Source: a virus
IMG/VR virus record: IMGVR_UViG_3300037156_000040
Coordinates: 1-40,548 of that record
Reading direction: 5' to 3' (one strand)
Length of the DNA: 40,548 nucleotides
Part shown: positions 31,436-37,404 of the stretch, one piece after another
How the letters are laid out: each line of letters starts with the position of its first letter
Numbering within the stretch: position 1 is the stretch's first letter
Translations under genes and position numbers: made by a program
The notes under the pieces: generated by a model
Seen by the model: only the letters and a program-made list of their open reading frames with translations
What the model was told of the DNA's origin: nothing
The model's database searches: none

Positions 31436-32287
31436 ATGTTATACGGATGTGACATTTCCGAGTTTCAGGGACAGATCAATTGGGATCTTCTTAATTCAGT
31501 AGCTAACTTTGTGATTATTCGTGAGGGTTTTGGAACTTCTAGACAAGATCTTCAATACCAGAGGAACCGATCTGAAGCTCACCGTGTTCGAGCATCGGCA
31601 GGGCCGCTAGGGATTGGCTTATACCACTTTGCTTACCCTCAATATAATTCTCCCGAAGCCGAGGCTCATTTCTTCGTCGCCAATGTCCTCCCCCTACAAG
31701 AAGGTGAACTCCTGGTTCTAGACTTTGAGCAACCCTCGCCAAATACTCCACCCGTTGAATGGTGCTTGAGATTCTTGCAGACAGTTGAGAGTGCCACGGG
31801 GGTAAAGCCCTTAATCTACTTGAACCAATCACAAGTTACAGGTAATGATTGGTCTTCGGTTATAAACGGTGGATATGGATTATGGCTCGCAGAATATGAT
31901 GGGCAAAAGAATATGAACACTATTGTCGTACCCTGGTCGGTGGTCGCCATTAAACAGTGGACAGACGCAGATGTTGTACTGGGTATCTCAGGTAAGGTGG
32001 ATGGCGATGTCTTTAATGGTGATTTTAACGCTTGGGACGCTTACGGGTATAAAGTTGCTCAGGCTTCTCCGCCGCCCGCCCCAGTAGAAACGCCACCAGT
32101 AGCACAGCCAGTCCCAGCACCATCACCGACCCCCACACCAACACCACCAGTTGTAGAAACTCCCACCCCAGTTGCACCGCCTGTAAAAACACCATCTAAG
32201 ATTCCTGTTACTACCCCTCAGCCTACGCCCAAACAAAGCTTATGGCAATGGATTGTCAAAGCGTTTAAGAGTATCTTTAAGTGGTAA
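31436..32287 (+). CDS. Endolysin: GH25 lysozyme with Pro-rich linker and amphipathic tail
   Basis: 283 residues. GH25 muramidase domain (1-200): GCDISEFQG with Asp6, LLVLDFEQP with the catalytic Asp/Glu pair, YLNQSQ, GLWLAEYDG and AIKQWTDADVV. A Pro/Thr/Val linker of about 60 residues follows. The last 16 residues (SLWQWIVKAFKSIFKW) form a cationic Trp-rich amphipathic helix instead of a usual wall-binding repeat. It cleaves the MurNAc-GlcNAc bond of peptidoglycan after holin opening. No signal peptide. Confidence 0.9.
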   Translation: MLYGCDISEFQGQINWDLLNSVANFVIIREGFGTSRQDLQYQRNRSEAHRVRASAGPLGIGLYHFAYPQYNSPEAEAHFFVANVLPLQEGELLVLDFEQPSPNTPPVEWCLRFLQTVESATGVKPLIYLNQSQVTGNDWSSVINGGYGLWLAEYDGQKNMNTIVVPWSVVAIKQWTDADVVLGISGKVDGDVFNGDFNAWDAYGYKVAQASPPPAPVETPPVAQPVPAPSPTPTPTPPVVETPTPVAPPVKTPSKIPVTTPQPTPKQSLWQWIVKAFKSIFKW

Positions 32288-32299
32288 AAGGAATAAATT

Positions 32300-32497
32300 A
32301 TGTTTAAGATTTCAGCCCCAACTAAAGATCAAGTAATTCATGGCGTAGAGCGTACCGTTGCGGTTTTTGTTGTAACCGCAATCACAACCTGGCACTTGAA
32401 TGGCGACCAGTTTAGTAAGGCCGCTCTATGGGCGGCAGGACTTGCTGGAGCTACGGCCGTCTACCAGGTACTTGTATCGAGTTTCACAACCTTATAA
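32300..32497 (+). CDS. Small holin-like membrane protein
   Basis: 65 residues with two hydrophobic helices (TVAVFVVTAITTWHL and ALWAAGLAGATAVYQVLVSS) separated by a short polar turn. It follows the endolysin with 12 bases between, as r1t-type holins often do. Ribosome site AAAAGG. Confidence 0.65.
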   Translation: MFKISAPTKDQVIHGVERTVAVFVVTAITTWHLNGDQFSKAALWAAGLAGATAVYQVLVSSFTTL

Positions 32498-32530
32498 TAT
32501 AGTAGTGTGAAGTACTGTTGGTAAGGAGTT

Positions 32531-32553
32531 AGCCACCCGAAAGGGTGGTTTTC
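32531..32553 (+). terminator. Intrinsic terminator after the lysis genes
   Basis: AGCCACCC (32531-32538) and GGGTGGTT (32543-32550) around GAAA, then TTTCTC. Ends the lysis transcript. Confidence 0.8.
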
Positions 32554-32556
32554 TCG

Positions 32557-32565
32557 TGGTATACT
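32557..32565 (+). promoter_or_regulatory. Extended -10 promoter of the putative small RNA
   Basis: TGG-TATACT (-10 at 32560-32565) directly after the terminator; start predicted near 32572, with no coding frame until 32715. Confidence 0.55.
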
Positions 32566-32571
32566 TATTAC

Positions 32572-32655
32572 GCTAGGAGCCTGTACTAGTGTTCCTCACC
32601 TCACTAGAGAATTGTCAGCCCAAACCCCCTACAGGCGGGAGTTTTTGTTATTGTT
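32572..32655 (+). ncRNA. Putative structured small RNA
   Basis: Outer stem GCCTGTA (32579-32585) with TACAGGC (32630-32636) and inner hairpin CTAGTG (32586-32591) with CACTAG (32602-32607), followed by a T-rich end (GGGAGTTTTTGTTATTGTTTTT). Its own promoter precedes it and a terminator insulates it from the lysis genes. Could also be the leader of the gene at 32715. No known RNA family recognised. Confidence 0.5.
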
Positions 32656-32714
32656 TTTATGGTTATACGAGAGCAGACTTTAAGTAAGCCCTTTAACAAT
32701 TAGATTGGAGTCAC

Positions 32715-33065
32715 ATGGATGTGTGTGAGTATTGCGAAATTCAGCACAACTTTGACCCTGATCTTGGGGACAAAGTTTACTTCTTTCTCGACAGTAACTG
32801 TCACCATATAGAGACTACTTGTCCCAACTGTGGCACTCAGTCCACGGTCTACGCTCCCGAATGGGAGCAGATGTGGTACTTGCTTGTAAGCTGTCTGACT
32901 TTCGGGATTACCATCACGATGGTGAGAAATACTGATCCTGAGACCAGGCATGGGTACGAGGAAGCTATCGGGAGAAGCCAGTTGGAAGATGCTATCTCGT
33001 CAGAGTTAGAGTCGATGTTTATGCGACACCTACCTGAACTGGAGGCCGGAGATGACCTACCGTGA
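32715..33065 (+). CDS. Zinc-ribbon membrane-type or adaptor protein
   Basis: 116 residues. CEYCEIQH near the N-terminus and CPNCGTQSTVY around residue 35 form a zinc ribbon. A moderately hydrophobic stretch (MWYLLVSCLTFGITITMV) follows, then an acidic tail. Function unknown; adaptor to host proteins possible. Confidence 0.6.
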   Translation: MDVCEYCEIQHNFDPDLGDKVYFFLDSNCHHIETTCPNCGTQSTVYAPEWEQMWYLLVSCLTFGITITMVRNTDPETRHGYEEAIGRSQLEDAISSELESMFMRHLPELEAGDDLP

Positions 33066-33234
33066 CTTTTCAGATGAGGTTCTTCATCAACTCTTTCACG
33101 CCAAAATAGAGGAGGCCCACGAAATCGCTACCGAAATTCTCAAACGAGAACGAGAGGAGGGACAGAATGAAAACCTATCACGGAGCCTTTGGCTTCCTGG
33201 CGAAGTGCTTTTTAGAGGCCAAGAAGGAGGCTGA
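33052..33234 (+). CDS. Small hypothetical protein
   Basis: 60 residues, acidic helix (EVLHQLFHAKIEEAHEIATEILKREREEG), then a less convincing C-terminus that overlaps the next small gene by 68 bases. Overlaps the upstream gene by 14 bases with GGAGG nearby. Confidence 0.5.
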   Translation: MTYRDFSDEVLHQLFHAKIEEAHEIATEILKREREEGQNENLSRSLWLPGEVLFRGQEGG

Positions 33235-33274
33235 AGAACCGACTCTTTGGAGCTATATGAACTGGCCGATCTGA
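33167..33274 (+). CDS. 35-residue hypothetical protein
   Basis: MKTYHGAFGFLAKCFLEAKK and on to YMNWPI, stop at 33272-33274. GAGGAGGG sits 6 bases upstream, a strong ribosome site, so it is likely translated although it lies inside the end of the previous frame. Amphipathic helix composition. Confidence 0.5.
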   Translation: MKTYHGAFGFLAKCFLEAKKEAEEPTLWSYMNWPI

Positions 33275-33286
33275 GGAGGTGATCCA
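33274..33286 (+). promoter_or_regulatory. Perfect complement of the 16S rRNA 3' end without a start codon
   Basis: AGGAGGTGATCCA equals the reverse complement of the universally conserved bacterial 16S 3' terminus over 13 bases. Only a GTG fused into the motif follows, with a 21-codon frame, so an ordinary ribosome-site role is not evident. Confidence 0.45.
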
Positions 33287-33289
33287 CTT

Positions 33290-33391
33290 CTACGCAAGTC
33301 TAATCAGCTTGTACACTTCTAGCCGTTTCCCCCGAACGGCATAGACCCAGTTATGGGATTCTGGGCAATAAAAATCTTCAGTGCTGGGCAT
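33290..33391 (-). CDS. Possible 33-residue minus-strand protein
   Basis: The sequence MPSTEDFYCPESHNWVYAVR and on to LIRLA has protein-like composition, and the frame stays open upstream for another 20 or so sense codons (WQTSFYHSKKSGQFIV precedes) without a further good start. No ribosome site before the ATG. Either a small or degraded gene or chance. Confidence 0.3.
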   Translation of the reverse strand: MPSTEDFYCPESHNWVYAVRGKRLEVYKLIRLA

Positions 33392-33451
33392 CACTATAAA
33401 CTGTCCACTTTTCTTGCTATGATAAAAACTGGTCTGCCATAGACTAAAAAG

Positions 33452-33479
33452 AGACTCCCCAATTGAAGGGGTCTTTTTT
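33452..33479 (+). terminator. Terminator abutting a leaderless promoter
   Basis: CCCC and GGGG (with flanking AGA/TCT) around AATTGAA, then TTTTTT. Its U tract touches the extended -10 of the endonuclease VII-like gene. Confidence 0.75.
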
Positions 33480-33487
33480 GGTATAAT
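33479..33487 (+). promoter_or_regulatory. Extended -10 promoter of a leaderless nuclease gene
   Basis: TGG-TATAAT (-10 at 33482-33487); the ATG at 33495 lies 7 bases downstream, exactly where transcription should start. Confidence 0.6.
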
Positions 33488-33494
33488 AGGTAGT

Positions 33495-33887
33495 ATGAGT
33501 AAATGGATTCACAGAATAAGCAATGTAGACTCTTTGACCAAAACGGGAGATTGCTCCAACTGTGGAAGGGTTAGAGTGCGATTATATCGTGATAAGAAGA
33601 GGTGTACCCTTGCTATAAATGAATATAAGAAGAGAACGAGACCAATTCCTAAATATAGGTGGGGTGGATCAGAAAAATACCTGAGGAATAAACTTAGGCC
33701 ACCATTGGGAACGCCTTGTGCTATATGTACCGGGAGAATGTCTGTTCTATGTTGGGACCATGATCACGATACAGGTGAGTTTCGAGGTTGGATATGTAGC
33801 AAGTGTAATACGATGTTAGGCTTCGCCAAGGATAATGTGAAAACCCTCAATAATGCCATCAAGTATCTACAGAAAACCCCCGACTAG
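33495..33887 (+). CDS. Endonuclease VII-like Holliday-junction/HNH nuclease
   Basis: 130 residues. The C-terminal half has CAICTGRMSVLCWDHDHDTGEFRGWICSKCN in essence (two CxxC pairs, DHDHxTG, RGxxC), then LGFAKDNVKTLNNAIKYL: the recombination endonuclease VII family (PF02945), which resolves branched DNA before packaging. An N-terminal CSNCG finger is extra. No Shine-Dalgarno. Confidence 0.85.
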   Translation: MSKWIHRISNVDSLTKTGDCSNCGRVRVRLYRDKKRCTLAINEYKKRTRPIPKYRWGGSEKYLRNKLRPPLGTPCAICTGRMSVLCWDHDHDTGEFRGWICSKCNTMLGFAKDNVKTLNNAIKYLQKTPD

Positions 33888-34019
33888 TCTTCCTCTCTGC
33901 GTTTGCTAGGAGAGGGGGCCGCTTTCGGGAGTTTCTAATTGATACCCATTTGGCTAAGTGAGGAGGGTGCATCACTTAACACCTACAAAATAACACACAC
34001 CCCCTAAACTGTCAAGAAG
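33888..34019. other. Gene-free spacer between convergent genes
   Basis: Only short G/C-rich and A/C-rich stretches (GGAGAGGGGGCC near 33910; ACACACACCCCC near 33993-34004). I see no convincing terminator for either the endonuclease VII-like gene or the Rpf-like gene. Confidence 0.4.
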
Positions 34020-34610
34020 TCAAGAGTTTGGTGGGTAGTTACTGAGTCCCATTTTTACATAACAGCCTGGATTTTGAGTAGATAGTCCGGCTGTAGCTAA
34101 GGTATTTTCTATTATTGTTGCATCTTGTACGGAAGCGGGAGCTAGATCTGCTCTGGCGTATCCTGTATTCCAATGATTCCATGTAGCAATAGAGAATTGG
34201 TACGCTCCGTAATACCCGTTACCTGTATTCTCCGCATAATTACCCCCTGACTCACAAGTCCTCAGTCTTAGAAGCCAGTCTGATAATCCGCTATTGCCTA
34301 TAATCGACGCTGTAGGAGCCGTATAAGCGATTATAGGCGTTGGGGTGGGGGTTTGTTCTACCTGCGTTGCTTGCGCTTGTTGTGTAGCCTGTAGAGCGGT
34401 TGAAGCCGCCTTTGCTTTTTGGTCTGCTACCATCTTCTGATAATTGGCGGTCATATCTTTTGGTTGAGGAATAGGTTTTAGCTTCAATGCAGTAGCGACC
34501 ACATTTGCTATGTGAGGGTTAATCTTGGTATCGGGTTTGGCGGCCGCTCTCGGTGTTAGGGTCAGGGTTAGCAGAAGAACCGAGAGAACCGCTTTGGAGC
34601 TGATACTAAT
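34020..34610 (-). CDS. Secreted Rpf-like transglycosylase (probable AUU start)
   Basis: 196 residues if started at ATT 34610; 160 from GTG 34502. The extra N-terminus reads SISSKAVLSVLLLTLTLTPR-AAA-KPD, a complete signal peptide with an AxA-type cleavage site, which makes the upstream start convincing. A Gln/Ala/Thr/Pro linker follows, then WLLRLRTCESGGNYAENTGNGYYGAYQFS in part, the transglycosylase-like domain of resuscitation-promoting factors (PF06737) with its catalytic Glu in CESGG. It cleaves peptidoglycan outside the membrane. Isolated on the minus strand with its own promoter: possible superinfection or host-growth factor. Confidence 0.75.
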   Translation of the reverse strand: MSISSKAVLSVLLLTLTLTPRAAAKPDTKINPHIANVVATALKLKPIPQPKDMTANYQKMVADQKAKAASTALQATQQAQATQVEQTPTPTPIIAYTAPTASIIGNSGLSDWLLRLRTCESGGNYAENTGNGYYGAYQFSIATWNHWNTGYARADLAPASVQDATIIENTLATAGLSTQNPGCYVKMGLSNYPPNS

Positions 34611-34639
34611 AAAAGGTCAATCCGTTTACGAGGAGTATA

Positions 34640-34668
34640 GTAGAGGCATATCAATTATCAGTCAATAG
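34640..34668 (-). promoter_or_regulatory. Promoter of the Rpf-like gene
   Basis: On the minus strand TTGACT, a 17-base spacer and TACTAT, with TATACT overlapping 3 bases further on. The start would lie about 20 bases ahead of the AUU codon. Confidence 0.45.
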
Positions 34669-34676
34669 GTGAATAA

Positions 34677-35048
34677 ATGCTTGCTAAAGGTAAAAAGGTT
34701 AATAAGTCGGCCTTAAAGAAAAAGTGCGACACACTTGCAAGTAAGTATTACAGGGCTGAGACGCCCTATTGTGAGTTACAAGGTAAAGACGGAGTTAATT
34801 GTGGAGGTAATCTCCAATGGGCGCATATCTTTAGTAGAGGTATCCTACATATCCGCTACGAGCCGTATAACAAACTTATATTATGTGCCGGCCACCACCG
34901 TTATTACACATCTAAACCGATTGAATGGACACGCATACTAGAAAAAGAATACCCCGACCGTTTAAGTGAGGCCGAGGCTAATCGTTATGGGTATCTGAAA
35001 ATGGACTACGAGTATTGGATAACGAAGTTCTCTCACTCCGTGGATTGA
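34677..35048 (+). CDS. NinG/HNH-like nuclease
   Basis: 123 residues. A basic N-terminus (KKVNKSALKKKCDTLASKYYR), then C and GVNCGGNLQWAHIFSRG, HIRYEPYNKLILCAGHHRYY: a His-metal finger pattern like NinG-type phage recombination nucleases, here with LQWAHIFSRG as the motif with the catalytic His. It probably nicks branched DNA in recombination. Weak ribosome site AGGTG. Confidence 0.65.
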   Translation: MLAKGKKVNKSALKKKCDTLASKYYRAETPYCELQGKDGVNCGGNLQWAHIFSRGILHIRYEPYNKLILCAGHHRYYTSKPIEWTRILEKEYPDRLSEAEANRYGYLKMDYEYWITKFSHSVD

Positions 35049-35111
35049 TAAGTTCCAAACATAAAACCGCCTAGCCTGGTTTTCGGGAGAGAAAATCTAC
35101 AGGCCGACCCG

Positions 35112-35300
35112 ATGGGTACTAAGCGGTCTAGGTATTATACTAAATCGTTGACTGATTATAAAGTGGAGCTTATAGTAGATAATAACAACAAAAGACGAGA
35201 TATGCCCTCGCCTTTGTTTACCTACAAGGTAACACAACGGCAGAACAAGTCAAGCTTTAGTTGGAAAAGGTCTAGGAAGCCGTACTGCTACGGTACTTAG
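35112..35300 (+). CDS. Possible small basic protein
   Basis: 62 residues, very basic (MGTKRSRYYTKSLTDYKVELIVDNNN..). Weak ribosome site. The 60 bases before it contain a partial dyad (ACCGC at 35064 with GCGGT at 35124). It may be a real small gene or a structured leader; uncertain. Confidence 0.35.
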   Translation: MGTKRSRYYTKSLTDYKVELIVDNNNKRRDMPSPLFTYKVTQRQNKSSFSWKRSRKPYCYGT

Positions 35301-35455
35301 GGACTATAAACAGCTAAGTAAAAGGATAGCGGCCAACCGACCGATAATCCGACGGAGTATGTATAGACTAAATATCTATACTCCAGAGGGGAGGAGGGAG
35401 GGAAGGGAACAACTAACTAACACAAGCGGGAGCCTATTAAGGGGAGGGGGAAACT
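35301..35455 (+). other. Gene-free leader with hairpin and G-tract
   Basis: Perfect hairpin GTATAGA (35361-35367) with TCTATAC (35375-35381), then the purine tract GAGGGGAGGAGGGAGGGAAG and onward (about 35386-35408) that meets the four-G-run rule for a quadruplex, and GGGGAGGGGG just before the next ATG. No coding frame of note. Confidence 0.6.
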
Positions 35456-35605
35456 ATGCCTCAGTATAAAATAAGAATAAGAAACCTAGACACAGGACTT
35501 ATAGATCATGTATCGGTGTGGACTAGCGACAAGCGTTCAGCTGGGCTAGAGGCTGTAGCTAAAGCAAAGCAATTATTTAAGACCGACAACATAGAACTTG
35601 CTTGA
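35456..35605 (+). CDS. 49-residue hypothetical protein
   Basis: MPQYKIRIRNLDTGLIDHVS then WTSDKRSAGLEAVAKAKQLF. This beta-then-helix layout resembles small phage single-domain proteins of the early region. Ribosome site GGGGAGGGGG. Its stop overlaps the TTGACA of the next promoter. Confidence 0.55.
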   Translation: MPQYKIRIRNLDTGLIDHVSVWTSDKRSAGLEAVAKAKQLFKTDNIELA

Positions 35606-35630
35606 CACTGCATAAGAGGTATGCTAGTAT
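35602..35630 (+). promoter_or_regulatory. Strong early promoter with operator-like spacer
   Basis: TTGACA (35602-35607), 17 bases, TAGTAT (35625-35630) with extended TG. The spacer carries CATAAGAGGTATG (35611-35623), an inverted repeat CATA/TATG around five bases, repeated in the next promoter. Confidence 0.8.
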
Positions 35631-35652
35631 AAGAGGGTAAAGGGAGAGATAA

Positions 35653-35799
35653 ATGTTTAAGAAAACCACATACTACACACTTCGTTCAGGCCGTAGGATC
35701 GTTGCTGGACAAACCAATAGACCAGAAATTATAGGCTGGTTCTGGCTACTAGCGTTCGGTGCAAGCCTAGTTTACCTAGCTTTTGAGCTAACTGCATAA
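35653..35799 (+). CDS. 48-residue membrane protein
   Basis: Basic N-terminus (MFKKTTYYTLRSGRRIVAGQ), then one transmembrane helix (IIGWFWLLAFGASLVYLAFEL). Preceded by AGGGAGAG. First gene behind the strong early promoter, so it could be an early membrane-acting or superinfection-exclusion peptide. Function not known. Confidence 0.6.
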   Translation: MFKKTTYYTLRSGRRIVAGQTNRPEIIGWFWLLAFGASLVYLAFELTA

Positions 35800-35805
35800 A
35801 AAGTA

Positions 35806-35835
35806 TTGACAACCACATAAGGGGTATGAGACAAT
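35806..35835 (+). promoter_or_regulatory. Second early promoter with the same operator-like element
   Basis: TTGACA (35806-35811) and a weak GACAAT -10 (35830-35835, spacer 18). CATAAGGGGTATG (35816-35828) matches the element in the previous promoter except for one base. Confidence 0.65.
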
Positions 35836-35859
35836 ACAAGTGTTAAAGGGAGAGAGATA

Positions 35860-36093
35860 ATGTTAACAGAACTAACCAACCAATTTATTAACAACTACGG
35901 ACTAACGCTCGGAGCTAAGTGTAGCTTCTGCGAGAAGCCCATTAGCCCGATTCCAAGCGAGCAGTACGGAGACGATGACTTCCCCGGTGAGGCATTTTGC
36001 TCTAGCGAGTGCGTTATTAACTGGGACAGCGTACAAGTAAAGTACGAAGAGATTGACTGGGACAATGAGTTAAAGCGACAGGAAGGATTTTAA
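35860..36093 (+). CDS. Small zinc-binding early protein
   Basis: 77 residues. CSFCEKPI and CSSECVINWD pairs about 32 residues apart make a zinc site; the rest is acidic. First gene of a run in which nearly every gene overlaps the next by 1-4 bases. Ribosome site AGGGAGAG. Confidence 0.6.
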   Translation: MLTELTNQFINNYGLTLGAKCSFCEKPISPIPSEQYGDDDFPGEAFCSSECVINWDSVQVKYEEIDWDNELKRQEGF

Positions 36094-36395
36094 TGGGAGC
36101 TTTCAAGCACATAACAAACGAGTCATACGACGATATTAAAGCCTTGCTAAGTTATGGTATTACCAACACAAAGGTAGCGAGGATCACAGGATTTTCACCG
36201 TCTACGGTAGGTAGAGTCAAGGCCACTAAGGACTACGCAGACTTTAAGCGTTACCTAAAAGAGATCTTTAGTAAAGACGAGATCCCTAGCTCACAGATTT
36301 TCATCGAAGGTGCGGACTATGACATAGTAGCCCACTCAGAACTCCTATCGAACGGTTATCGAACGGTTATCGTGCGCTCTACGGAGGGCTTGTAA
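36093..36395 (+). CDS. Helix-turn-helix regulator
   Basis: 100 residues. DDIKALLSYGITNTKVARIT then FSPSTVGRVKATKDYADF is a resolvase/MarR-like helix-turn-helix with a clear turn (NTKVARITGFSPSTVGRV). The C-terminal 40 residues are a small alpha/beta part. A candidate reader of the CATA-N5-TATG elements just upstream, or an antitermination or transcription switch; that link is inference. Confidence 0.65.
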   Translation: MGAFKHITNESYDDIKALLSYGITNTKVARITGFSPSTVGRVKATKDYADFKRYLKEIFSKDEIPSSQIFIEGADYDIVAHSELLSNGYRTVIVRSTEGL

Positions 36396-36577
36396 TGAGT
36401 AAGATCCAAACCGCTATTAAGATCTGTCCCGAGTGTGAGGGTGAGACACCAATCGTATACTCGTGTGAGGTATGTAAGGGAGCAGGGGTAGTCTACATCG
36501 ATAAATACAGCCTCTCAGAGGCTATCGGTTACGACCCATCATTATTAGATAACTTAACAGTAAAGGAAACAGTATAG
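36395..36577 (+). CDS. Mini zinc-hairpin protein
   Basis: 60 residues. CPECEGET and CEVCKGAG form a single DnaJ-type zinc module, followed by a short helical end. Third member of the family in this genome. Overlaps both neighbours by one base. Confidence 0.65.
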   Translation: MSKIQTAIKICPECEGETPIVYSCEVCKGAGVVYIDKYSLSEAIGYDPSLLDNLTVKETV

Positions 36578-37029
36578 TGAACGACAATAACTTTCAGACA
36601 GTAGAGATCAACGGCGTAAAGCTTGAGGTCGATATGAGAACAGCCCGTAAGATTGAGAACTACCGTGTAGGCGACCGAGTAAAGGTACTCGTTAAGGACT
36701 ACAGTACCTATAAACCCTACCCTGGCGTAATCGTAGCGTTTGACCTGTTCGATGCTATGCCAACCATCACGATTGCCTATCTCGATACAAGCTATTCCGG
36801 AACCGACATTAAGTTTGCATACCTCAACGGTAAGGAAGATAACGCCACCGAGATTGCACCCTATAATGATGACATTCAGGTAGATAAGGCCACCGTACTT
36901 GACAAGCTAGAGGGCGAGATCAATAAGAAGCGTGCCGAGATTGAAGACCTAGAGAGCAAGAAAGCCTACTTTAACAAGAACTTCCAGAAGTACTTTAGCG
37001 ATTACGAGTTAATCGAAGGAGCGAATTAG
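36577..37029 (+). CDS. Hypothetical protein with SH3-like and coiled-coil parts
   Basis: 150 residues from GTG 36577, which overlaps the upstream TAG. N-terminal beta part with YRVGDRVKVLVKDYSTYKPYPGVIVAF, an SH3-like barrel pattern, and a C-terminal coiled coil (KLEGEINKKRAEIEDLESKKAYF). Plausibly binds nucleic acid or a partner; no family assigned. Confidence 0.55.
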   Translation: MNDNNFQTVEINGVKLEVDMRTARKIENYRVGDRVKVLVKDYSTYKPYPGVIVAFDLFDAMPTITIAYLDTSYSGTDIKFAYLNGKEDNATEIAPYNDDIQVDKATVLDKLEGEINKKRAEIEDLESKKAYFNKNFQKYFSDYELIEGAN

Positions 37030-37404
37030 ATGGATTTGCAAGCAAAACTACTTAAATTATCTTTTCTCAAAGAGGAGATTAATGCCCTATCGGAAAAGAA
37101 AAAAGAGTTTGATGATCTTAAATCTGAAATCATGTTTGATATGGCAGCAAGTAAGTCAAAGCGCACCGAGTCCGTCAATGGTATATATGCCGTAAGAGCA
37201 GAGCGTACCGACATAAAAGTGATAGACCAAGAACAGGTTAAACAATGGCTCACGGACAATGAGTTTGTCATAGACGAATATGTACGGTTAGATTTGACAC
37301 GAGTCAGCCCATTGGTGAAATCAGCTCTTAAGGAAACTGGCGAGCTTGTACCTGGGACAGAAGTGCAGACCAATGAATACATAAGTGTAAAGGAGGACAA
37401 GTAA
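37030..37404 (+). CDS. Coiled-coil protein ahead of the SSB-like gene
   Basis: 124 residues. N-terminal coiled coil (KLLKLSFLKEEINALSEKKKEFDDLKSEIMFDM), then an alpha/beta tail (LDLTRVSPLVKSALKETGELVPGTEV). The shape recalls Gam-like or Gp157-like phage proteins found beside single-strand binding proteins, which modulate recombination nucleases. Similarity judged by eye only. Confidence 0.5.
   Translation: MDLQAKLLKLSFLKEEINALSEKKKEFDDLKSEIMFDMAASKSKRTESVNGIYAVRAERTDIKVIDQEQVKQWLTDNEFVIDEYVRLDLTRVSPLVKSALKETGELVPGTEVQTNEYISVKEDK

Noticed and set aside
32572-32655. tRNA or tmRNA
   Set aside because: No cloverleaf, T-loop or CCA-compatible acceptor; the stems do not match.
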